From: Pedosphaera sp.
Lineage (GTDB): Bacteria; Verrucomicrobiota; Verrucomicrobiia; Limisphaerales; Pedosphaeraceae
DNA: 13,763 nucleotides
Direction: 5' to 3'
NCBI GenBank assembly: GCA_028293465.1
Contig: JAQGOT010000636.1
Location: forward strand, 1 to 13,763
Shown here in pieces: positions 1 through 7,700 of this stretch (position 1 is its first letter; every line of letters begins with the position of its first letter). A program made the position numbers and the translations under genes. Under the pieces are notes generated by a model. The model made no database searches. It had not been told where the DNA came from and saw nothing but the letters and a program-made list of their open reading frames with translations.

Positions 1-2
1 AC

Positions 3-905
3 CAGTTCATTTATCCCGGTGTAGTTTCCGCTGAATTTTGCCCGTTGTGTGCCGTTCACTGCAATGCTGGCGGAGTTCGATTCCACCCGCCACTCGATCT
101 CCTGCCATTCGTTGACGGGAACGCGGCCCTGGCCAGGTACTCCCGACGGCTTTCCGGTCCCGGGATCGTGAAAACGCAACTCAGCGGGATTTAATTCCCA
201 GTTGAAAATCACCAGGCCTTGGCCATACACGAGCCGGATATTGGTCAGGTCGGTTTTGGCGACGGCCCGAATAACAAACGGCGGTGAGTATTCAACCCGG
301 GTGACAAGCCCGCCTTCGCCGGTGATGACCATGCCTTCGCTGCGGATGCTGATTTTACTGTTAACATAGGCACGCATCGACGGAAGCAGATCGTTTGTGG
401 AAACTCTGACGGCAGGCTCCTTCGCAGGTGTTATTGGGTCGGGATTTACCGGAATGTGGGTGGGCGGATTCACCGCATCAGGAGTGCGATTCTGGACGGT
501 CTGGGAGCTTGAGGTTTTTTCCCTATGTTGAAACCACCACCACATTGAGCCGGCAGCCAGCACCACTGCCAACAAAATCCAAAGTCCTTTGCTGCGTCCA
601 GCGGGCGGTTCGTAGTCCTCCTCCATGGGTTCCTCGTCGGCGGAGGCTGTCGACGGATCTGGTTTCAGAATTGGCTGCTCTGGAATGATGGGCACGCCAT
701 CCTTGAACCCATGCGCCATGAGAAACTCATACGCAGCGTTCGACTCCGTCAATTTAGCATTGGCCTTCGCTTGGAGGGGGCTGTCGGATGCGAAGCGGTC
801 GGGGTGCCACACCATCGCCAGCTCGCGATAGGCTTGCTTGACTTCTTCCTCGGTCGCGCCGGGTTTAAGTCCCAGTACTTCCAGACAGCGCTTGAGATCA
901 TCCAT
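3..905 (-). CDS. J-domain membrane protein with C-terminal LamG-like domain (partial, 3' end beyond left edge)
   Basis: Reading leftward from ATG at 905-903 the frame stays open for 301 codons to the window edge, so the C-terminus is missing. Residues 1-65 form a J domain: helix II EEEVKQAYRELAMVW runs into the diagnostic HPD (34-36), followed by a helix III ending NAAYEFL. Known J domains stimulate DnaK/Hsp70 ATPase through HPD. Residues 70-105 are an acidic, proline-rich linker. A single hydrophobic stretch (108-125, with WWWF at its end) follows RSK, which predicts N-inside, C-outside. After a Pro/Thr/Asn-rich spacer (130-165), residues about 180-301 are a beta-rich module (FVIRAVAKTD, VIFNWE, PVNEWQEIEWRV, IAVNGTQ) resembling concanavalin A-like/LamG or DUF1080-type folds. 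The inferred role is a membrane J protein that couples an extracytoplasmic binding domain to cytosolic DnaK; the ligand is unknown. The J domain is near certain, the C-terminal fold less so. Confidence 0.87.
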   Translation of the reverse strand, partial: MDDLKRCLEVLGLKPGATEEEVKQAYRELAMVWHPDRFASDSPLQAKANAKLTESNAAYEFLMAHGFKDGVPIIPEQPILKPDPSTASADEEPMEEDYEPPAGRSKGLWILLAVVLAAGSMWWWFQHREKTSSSQTVQNRTPDAVNPPTHIPVNPDPITPAKEPAVRVSTNDLLPSMRAYVNSKISIRSEGMVITGEGGLVTRVEYSPPFVIRAVAKTDLTNIRLVYGQGLVIFNWELNPAELRFHDPGTGKPSGVPGQGRVPVNEWQEIEWRVESNSASIAVNGTQRAKFSGNYTGINEL

Positions 906-1083
906 AGCTCTAACCGGGTCGGATATATTCGGCTATTGGTCCAATTAAAGAGCTTATGGATAGTTTAACTGTGTCGTAAACAACAAATTCGCGGTCTCCT
1001 AATTCGCCATCAGCCCCGAACCGTGATGGTTGCCAAAAAAAGTTTGTCGGATTTTGGCGGTTGGTGGCGTTAAGCTTGTGAAC
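906..1083. promoter_or_regulatory. Divergent intergenic region between the J-domain gene and the sigma factor gene
   Basis: This 178-base AT-richer stretch must hold the promoters of both flanking genes if no distant promoter serves them. Visible elements are a dyad ATTGGTCCAAT at 935-945, and a weak plus-strand match TTGGTC (936-941) - 17 bases - GATAGT (959-964). A short inverted repeat GTTTA/TAAAC lies at 963-967 and 977-981. None is a strong consensus match. The dyad overlaps the candidate -35 box, so it could be an operator, but this is inference from position only. Confidence 0.4.
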
Positions 1084-2775
1084 ATGACGGCGGACGATCT
1101 TGATTTGCTGGGGCAATTCGCTCGCGAACAGTCGCAGGACGCGTTCACCGCGCTGGTGAACCGGCACCTGAACCTGGTCTATTCCGCCGCGCTGCGGCAG
1201 GTGCGTTCCGCCCACCTGGCGGAGGAAGTCTCGCAAGCGGTTTTTACCAACCTCGCGCAAAATGCGGCCAAACTGAGCCCGGACACGATCCTGACGGCCT
1301 GGCTTTACCAGGTCACCCGCCATACGGCGATCGGGGTCGTCCGCAGCGAAGCCCGGCGGCAGGCGCGCGAACAAATCGCCTTCCAGATGAGTGAAATGAG
1401 CGACACCCCGGCCGATTGGACGCACATTGAACCGTTGCTGGATGAAGCCATGGCGACGCTGGACGATCCGGATCGCGCGGCGATTCTGCTGCGTTATTTC
1501 GAGAACAAATCGCTGCGGGAAGTCGGCGAGGCGCTGGGGTCGAGCGAGGACGCAGCGCAGAAACGGGTGAGTCGCGCCGTTGAGCGATTGCGTGAATTTT
1601 TCTCCAAACACAAGATCCCGGTGGGGGCGAGCGGGCTTGTCGCGCTGGCTTCGGCCAACGCGATTCAGGCGGCTCCGGTCGGGTTGGCCACGACCGTAGC
1701 CACGGGCGCGGTGCTGGCCGCCGCCGCCACGATTCCGGCTGCCACCGCCATTACCATCAGCAAAACAATAGTTATTGCCATGACCACAACCCAAAAAATA
1801 GTCATCACCGCAGTCGTCGCCGGCGCCATCGTGGCCGGAGTTTACCAGGCCCAGCAGATTTCGAAGCTGCGCGGGCAGGTGCAGGCGTCAAAACAGAGCG
1901 ACGAGCAGCAAGCCGCGCTGAGCAATCAATTACAGGAGTTGCGGCGCGAACGCGACCAGGCCAAGAGCCAGGCGACGGCGTTGGTGAGCGAAAATGCGGC
2001 GATGAAGAAGGGCCCGAGCGAGGTGCTGAAGCTGCGCGGCGAAGTGGGCCGACTGCGACAGGAGAAGGCGGAGATGGGATCCAGCAGCGCGTTGAGCAAG
2101 ATCACCGCCAATCCTGAAGCGACGAAAATGCTGCGGGACCAGCAGAAGATGGGGATGACCATGCTGTACAAGGGATTTGCCAAGAACGCGAAATTGACGA
2201 CGGATCAAGCGGAGAAGCTGAACGACTTACTTGCGGATCATATCATGGACAATGTGGGACACGTCACCGCGGTGCTGCGGGACAAGCCGTCGGTCGAGCA
2301 GATGGATAAGATTTTTGCGGATCAGGAAGCGGTGTTGCAGGAAAAAGTGCAGGCCCTGCTCGGCGCGGAGGGCTCGGGGCAATATCAGGAATATACCAAG
2401 AACCTGGTCGCAGCGCTCACCGCCGAGCAATTCAAAGGGATGTTGAGCGGGGAAGACACGGCGAAAGCGGACAAGGTCAAACAGATCTCGCAGGCGATGC
2501 AGGAGGAGATGCGGGCGGCTTTGGCGAGGGCCGGTCTGCCGGCGGATTATCAAATGATGCCTATTCTAAATTTCCGCAACATTGCCTCCGAGCAGGAAGC
2601 CGACCGGAGTCTGAAGCTCCTGGAAGAAGTCTATACCAAGGTGGCCGCGCGCGGCAGTTCCTTCCTCAGCGCGGAAGAGCTCACGAAATTCGAGGAGTTC
2701 AAAAAGGCCGCGCTCCAAGGCAATCAGGCGGCGCTCACGATGAATCGTACCATGATGGCGCCGATTTCGAATTAG
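1084..2775 (+). CDS. ECF-type sigma-70 family sigma factor with membrane segment, coiled coil and C-terminal helical domain
   Basis: The 563-residue protein is read from ATG 1084. A longer frame from TTG 1030 adds 18 residues unlike the family. Residues 6-95 are sigma region 2 (DAFTALVNRHLNLVYSAALR, then the AEEVSQAVFTNLA helix and AWLYQVTRH). Residues 118-172 are region 4, with the helix-turn-helix SLREVGEALGSSEDAAQKRV. These bind RNA polymerase and the -10/-35 elements. An Ala/Thr-rich hydrophobic stretch (181-234) and a clear membrane helix (239-254) follow, then a Gln/Glu/Arg-rich coiled coil (255-335). The end (340-563) is a charged all-helical region with LTTDQ, LTAEQ and LSAEE motifs, loosely like LTxxQ/Spy-type proteins. 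Plain ECF factors are about 180-200 residues, so nearly two thirds is extension. No separate anti-sigma gene is adjacent. The extension may tether or restrain the sigma domain; that is inference. Target genes are unknown. Confidence 0.9.
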   Translation: MTADDLDLLGQFAREQSQDAFTALVNRHLNLVYSAALRQVRSAHLAEEVSQAVFTNLAQNAAKLSPDTILTAWLYQVTRHTAIGVVRSEARRQAREQIAFQMSEMSDTPADWTHIEPLLDEAMATLDDPDRAAILLRYFENKSLREVGEALGSSEDAAQKRVSRAVERLREFFSKHKIPVGASGLVALASANAIQAAPVGLATTVATGAVLAAAATIPAATAITISKTIVIAMTTTQKIVITAVVAGAIVAGVYQAQQISKLRGQVQASKQSDEQQAALSNQLQELRRERDQAKSQATALVSENAAMKKGPSEVLKLRGEVGRLRQEKAEMGSSSALSKITANPEATKMLRDQQKMGMTMLYKGFAKNAKLTTDQAEKLNDLLADHIMDNVGHVTAVLRDKPSVEQMDKIFADQEAVLQEKVQALLGAEGSGQYQEYTKNLVAALTAEQFKGMLSGEDTAKADKVKQISQAMQEEMRAALARAGLPADYQMMPILNFRNIASEQEADRSLKLLEEVYTKVAARGSSFLSAEELTKFEEFKKAALQGNQAALTMNRTMMAPISN

Positions 2776-2827
2776 GCGGAAGGTGCGGCAGGAAAAACCG
2801 CCTTAAAGCGGAGATCGGGCTTTTTAC

Positions 2828-2866
2828 GGGAGGCAGGCAACAGCAATTGTTGTGCGCCTCCCCTTT
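2828..2866 (+). terminator. Possible intrinsic terminator after the sigma factor gene
   Basis: GGGAGGC (2828-2834) pairs with GCCTCCC (2856-2862). Inside, CAACA (2838-2842) pairs with TGTTG (2848-2852), giving a long hairpin with one internal mismatch zone 53 bases after the stop. The following CTTTCTT is a poor U-tract, so termination strength is uncertain. Confidence 0.45.
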
Positions 2867-2999
2867 CTTGGTGCTCATTATCTCTGTTGGGCTGCTGTGG
2901 CCCGGGTTCCCGCCACTCCGAGTCCCGCGTTTGCGTGAGCAGCGCCATCCATGCTTGCAACGCCAGCCCAATTCTATTAGCGTTCCCCCGAAGCATCCT

Positions 3000-4409
3000 A
3001 TGAATACAAAGATACGTTTCCAGCTCTCGGTCATGATGTTCCTGCAGTTCTTTATCTGGGGCGCGTGGTATGTGACGGGCCCTAATTACCTCGGCACCAT
3101 CGGCTTCAGGGCGGAGGATTTCGGGTGGACGTACGCCGTGGGGCCCATCGCCGGCATGATCTCCCCTTTCTTCGTCGGGATGATTGCCGACCGTTTTTTT
3201 GCTGCGCAACGTGTGCTGGGCCTGATGCACATTCTGGGAGCCCTCATCATGTTCGGGGCCACCGCGATGATGAAATCCGCCACCCCTTCACCGGACGCCA
3301 TCAACGTCGCCATTTTCGGCTACATGCTGACGTTTTACCCCACTTTGGCGCTGACCAACACCTTGGCCATGAAAAACATGACCAACCCTGAAAAGGAATT
3401 CCCGCTCATTCGCGTACTGGGAACCATCGGGTGGATCGTCGCCGGGGTCAGCCTCACGTGGATTGGCTGGGACAAGAGCATCAACATGTTCTACCTGACT
3501 GCGGGCGCTGCGCTCGCACTGGGCATCTTCAGCTTTCTCCTACCCAACACGCCACCCACCGGCTCAGGCAAGGTGACGATCCGCCAGATTCTCGGGCTGG
3601 ATGCGTTGGTGCTGTTGAAGAACAAATCGTATTTCATCTTCATGCTTTCCTCGCTGCTGATTTGCATCCCGCTCGCGTTCTATTATCAGATTGCGAGCCG
3701 GGTGGTGGAAATGACCGGTTTGCCCATCGGCCAGACGATGTCCTATGGCCAGATGTCGGAAATCTTTTTCATGATCATCATGCCGTTTTTCTTTGCTCGG
3801 CTGGGTGTGAAATGGATGCTGGCGCTGGGAATGCTCTGCTGGGTAACCCGCTACGGTCTGTTTGCGTTGGGTGCGCCCGCGCAGGTTTCCTGGATGATCA
3901 TCGGCGGCATCGCGCTTCATGGCGCGTGTTATGATTTCTTCTTCGTCACGGGCCAGATTTACACCGACCAGATCGCGCCGAAACATATTCGCGCCCAGGC
4001 CCAGGGGATGCTCGTCTTGTTCACGCTCGGAGTCGGCATGGCGATCGGAGCGAAAGTTGCCGGGAAGGTGGAAGCGATGCACACCACCGAGGCTTCCAAG
4101 ATGCATGCCGCGCAAGTGGTGGCCAAGGGCAAGCAAATTGAGGAGCTGACCGTGAAAGTGGCGGGAGCCTCTGGCGCTGAAGAAACGGCGCTGCAGGAAC
4201 AAATCAAACGGCTGGGAATGGAACAGACCGAGGAGCGCCGGGCCGAGCTTAAGGCCATCGAATGGAAACCACTCTGGGGCAAACCGGCGCTGTTCGCCTC
4301 CGCTGTGCTCGTCCTTTTTGTGTTGTTTTTCCGCAATCCGAAACCGGGCCAAGCCACGCTCTCAAAATCCGAGCAACCCCGCCCGCAGCCCGCACAGACT
4401 TCGGCTTAG
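3000..4409 (+). CDS. MFS transporter, nucleoside:H+ symporter (NupG/XapB-like) family
   Basis: The 469-residue polytopic inner-membrane protein has about 12 hydrophobic segments. The start is ATG 3000, because the first membrane helix (QLSVMMFLQFFIWGAWY) begins just behind it; the frame extends upstream only as unrelated sequence. Family marks seen are FFIWGAWY (17-24), PLIRVLGTIGWI (135-146), LHGACYDFFFVTGQIY (306-321) and IRAQAQG (330-336). These parallel E. coli NupG (FDFF, IRASAQG, IRIWGTIGF). Known members import nucleosides with protons. The substrate here is not determined, and PVC relatives near sugar or glycoside genes may carry something else. An unusual charged, helix-forming insert of about 65 residues (357-421) sits before the last membrane helix (about 428-445). 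NupG is about 418 residues, and the insert and tail account for the extra length. It lies 224 bases after the sigma gene with a hairpin between, so it is probably a separate transcript. No good Shine-Dalgarno is seen. Confidence 0.87.
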   Translation: MNTKIRFQLSVMMFLQFFIWGAWYVTGPNYLGTIGFRAEDFGWTYAVGPIAGMISPFFVGMIADRFFAAQRVLGLMHILGALIMFGATAMMKSATPSPDAINVAIFGYMLTFYPTLALTNTLAMKNMTNPEKEFPLIRVLGTIGWIVAGVSLTWIGWDKSINMFYLTAGAALALGIFSFLLPNTPPTGSGKVTIRQILGLDALVLLKNKSYFIFMLSSLLICIPLAFYYQIASRVVEMTGLPIGQTMSYGQMSEIFFMIIMPFFFARLGVKWMLALGMLCWVTRYGLFALGAPAQVSWMIIGGIALHGACYDFFFVTGQIYTDQIAPKHIRAQAQGMLVLFTLGVGMAIGAKVAGKVEAMHTTEASKMHAAQVVAKGKQIEELTVKVAGASGAEETALQEQIKRLGMEQTEERRAELKAIEWKPLWGKPALFASAVLVLFVLFFRNPKPGQATLSKSEQPRPQPAQTSA

Positions 4410-4425
4410 GCCACCCGCAGGTGGC
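4410..4425 (+). other. Small stem-loop immediately after the MFS stop codon
   Basis: GCCACC (4410-4415) and GGTGGC (4420-4425) form a perfect 6-bp stem with a CGCA loop, starting one base after the TAG. No T-run follows (ATATGTTGGG), so it is not a standard intrinsic terminator. It may protect or end the mRNA. Confidence 0.35.
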
Positions 4426-4664
4426 ATATGTTGGGTGTTCGAGGTTGGATTTGGACATGAACACGGGGCAGGATGCGCCGTTATCAGTCCGGCAGGGATG
4501 CCTGACCCACCTATGAGGTCGCGTCGTCCAAGAGCGGACTTGCGCTGCTCCATGCGTCGGTTTGCGGCTGACAGTCCAAGGCATGGCCCAGAGGCAACGT
4601 GAGGTGTTCGTGACGGTTCGCTCGAAAGCCCTTCTCTCCAGCGTTCCTTATTTTTGATCAGGGG
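4426..4664. other. Non-coding stretch between convergent genes, possible dispersed repeat
   Basis: No frame here has gene-like composition or family resemblance. The stretch includes a short stem GGCA/TGCC around GGCAGGGATGCC (about 4492-4503). A longer block (about 4515-4650) reads like intergenic repeat sequence rather than degraded coding DNA. Its repeat status cannot be shown from one copy. Confidence 0.3.
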
Positions 4665-4700
4665 CGAAAACGCCCGCGCGTCCGTTGCGGACGCGCGGGC
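4665..4700 (-). terminator. Strong intrinsic terminator of the LamG protein gene
   Basis: A perfect 13-bp GC-rich stem (4672-4684 with 4688-4700) closes a three-base TTG loop. On the minus strand it comes 24 bases after the LamG gene's TAG and is followed by GTTTTCG, a short T-tract. The position, stem strength and T-tract fit a rho-independent terminator for the minus-strand gene. The MFS gene runs toward it from the other side and could also end here. Confidence 0.75.
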
Positions 4701-4724
4701 AGACATTCCGGCCTCGCTGGCGGC

Positions 4725-7700
4725 CTACGGGCTTACCTGCACGCGGAAGTATTGTTGCGCGTTGGTGGTTCCCACGGTGTAGGGCGAGACGGCCAGGGTG
4801 TTGGTTGTCCAGGGACCGCTCGGGGTGGGAGCTTGCAGGAGCTTGCCTTGCGGCCAACTCAGGACGACGGCCCCGTTCCCGGACTGGATGGTGAGCTTCA
4901 CGCCTGAGCCGACGGCTTGGCCGGTCATCACGGTGAGGATCTGCGGACGGGTCAACGCGAAGTTGTAGATGCGCACGTCCTTGAGAAGCCCGAGGAGGTA
5001 GCCTTCGAGCGGCGCACCGCTGCCGTCGTTTGAACGATCGCGCGCACCAATGACCAGGCTGTTGGTGGAGGCGGTGCTGGGAATCCCGAGGTCATTCGTC
5101 AGACTCGCGTTGGCGTCGACAAATCCGTCCACATAGAGCGAACGAATGCCGGTCCTGCCATCCCACACGCCGGCGACGTGATGCCAGTTGCCATCTTCGT
5201 AGGCGGTAAGGCCGCTCGGGTCATCGGCTCCGTCCGTGTTGCGGAGGGTGAAGGTGGCGAAGGGTCCGGTCGAGTAGCGGCGCAGTTGGTAACCGAAGTT
5301 GTCCTCACCACGTTTGCTGACAAACGGAACCCAGATGGTGGGATTCGCAGCTCCGTTGAATTTCACCCAGGCTGTGATGGTCATGGCGCCCGACAGCACA
5401 TCGTCGAAGGTGTCGAGATAACCGCCTTCGGTATTTCGCGTGTTGAGCACTTCCAACGCCCCCGTCGATATGAGGTTCAAGGAGTAGCCGGTCAGCCCCG
5501 CAGGCACGTCGTTCGTGAGCGTGACGGAGCCGACAGCGACACCATCGTGGGTTCCAGCCGTACGGAAACCGGACGAATCCACATAGGGATGCGCCTGGTC
5601 GTTGAAATTCCACTGACCGATGAGGATGTTGCCGGGATTCTCAATGACCTTGATGAATGGAGCAGCGCCGGGGAAGAGGCCCGCGGCACTGTAACCCAAG
5701 CTCGCAGTGCCGACCGCCACGCCATGAGCGGTGACCGTTTGCACATTGGTCGCGCCAGTGGGGAATACCACTTGAAGCAGATTACCAGCGGCACCGGTCA
5801 GGCTCACGACGGCGGGGTTGCTGTTCGTGATGAACACCGTGACGGCATGAGACTGATTGGCGGCTGGAGGGATGGTCACCGTCAACGTGTCATCGACACC
5901 GACCTGCACGGCCGATACGAGCGGCGTTAATGACATCAGGACTTCATCCTGGTATTGCACACCGTAAGCGGCCTTCAGGGATGCGATGGTGAGAGCCGGA
6001 TCCTTCAATGCACCGTTATAAAAATCCGCTTCGACGAGCTCCCCGTCCCAATACAGGCCGTCGGTCGAACCCTGGCCGATGTGGATGTCCCCACCGCTGT
6101 TTTGGACGTAGCTGGGGTCGCGGGGACCGCTCGAGAGGGTTAAGCCCCCGACCGTCGTGGTGGTCGGTTGGTCATCGATGGTGATGCTCATGCGCTGGTG
6201 GATGAGGTCAAACGCCAGGACGGCGACATGCAGGACATTGCTGTTGACCAAATTATAGGCGGGTCCGATCAACGTGTAATCGGGATTGCCGATGCCGAAG
6301 TTGAGCCGACCGCTGCTGTCCATAGCGATGCCCCAATCGTTGTGATTGGCCGATTCTTCGGCGTCGAGAACGCCGTTCTGCGAATACCAATTCCCGTTGG
6401 CGGAGGATGGCGTCGCGGTCGCTTTGAAGACCATCGCGACGGAGAAGTTCGTCAGACCAGCGACGGGACTGTTCGCGCCCGACAGCAGCAGGGAATTTTG
6501 GTTGGCGCTGCTAAACACCGCCGACGGCGATCCCGAGGGTGTGGCGACCGCGCGGAAAATCGGCGGGTTCGGGTTGTTCTGGTTTGCCACCGCGGCAGGG
6601 TTAAAGTCGCCCGTCCAGGAAGTGATGCCGTCCCCGGTCGTGATGCCCGGGAACTGGTTGGTAAGGCTGGAAGCGCGGAAGGCCTCAACCAAGACGGGCG
6701 GAGCCTGCACCGTGACACCGATCGAACTGCCCACGAGCCCCGAACTCAAGGTGGCGAGCGTCGAGAAGCCTAGTCCGGCGGCAAGCACATTAAACGACAG
6801 GACGTTGGTGCCGCCGGTCGCAAAGATGAGATTGGTCGAACTGCCGCCGGCGATGGTGACCGCGCCCGGGTTGCTGCTAGTCACGTTCACGGTAACCGAA
6901 TGGCCGGCGTTGACGCCCTGGGGAATCGTCACCGTGCAAACGATGTTGGAGCCGACGTCCTCGATGGCCCGGGAGACGGCGATATTGCACAAAGCCTGGT
7001 CGGGCCAGAGGAGACCGTAGGTGGTCTGAAGTGAATTGATCAGATTCGTGGATTCCTGCGTGTTCAAAGCGCCGCTGTAGAACTGGACTTCAGCGATTTC
7101 CCCGACGATGTAGAGCTGGGCAGGATCCGTGCGGGCGGCGGGCGGAGAAGCGGTGCCGCCGAGGGCGATGTTGCAATTGTCACGGGGGCCGGTGGGCAAC
7201 GGTCCGTTAACCGCGCTGACCGGCTTGTCGTCCACATACAATCTCATCTGCTGGTTCAAACCGTCCCAGGTGGCGACGACGGCATGGAAGAGCGGGCTGA
7301 CGAGGTTGTAATTGGTTTGATACATGGAGACATCGGCATTGCCGACGCCGAAAATAAAGTTGCCGCTGGCGTCGAGGGCGGTGCCCCAATCGTTGTGCGC
7401 GCCCGTTTCGTCAGCGTCCATGACGCCGACGCCGTTATACCAGGGGACGCCCGGCGCGCCGAGGCCCGGGGCGGCGGCCTTGTACACCATGGCGATGGAG
7501 AAGTTGGTGAAACCGGTCAACGGCGAGATGCTGTTGTTTGTATTAAGGATCAAGGGTCCAAGATTGAATGACGTAGCGGCTTTGCCGTTGGGCGTGGCGT
7601 TGGCATGGTAGGTGGGCGAGTTGCCGATGCCGGCATAAGCGAACAGCGTGGAAACGTTTGTGTCACCATACCAGTTATTGACCGGGTCGCCGTCATTGAT

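Noticed and set aside
1030..1083. TTG start for the sigma factor, 18 codons upstream
   Set aside because: The added residues do not resemble the N-terminus of the family, which begins a few residues before DLDLLGQF; ATG 1084 fits.
910..1794. 294-codon minus-strand frame overlapping the sigma factor gene
   Set aside because: It is antisense to sigma regions 2 and 4 and has Arg/Gly/His-rich, domain-free text.
2955..2980. TTGCAA ... TATTAG as a promoter for the MFS gene
   Set aside because: The spacing is only 14 bases, too short for a standard sigma-70 promoter.
2847..2999. Upstream extension of the MFS transporter from TTG 2847
   Set aside because: It starts inside the terminator-like hairpin and adds 51 residues unlike NHS carriers, which begin just before the first helix.
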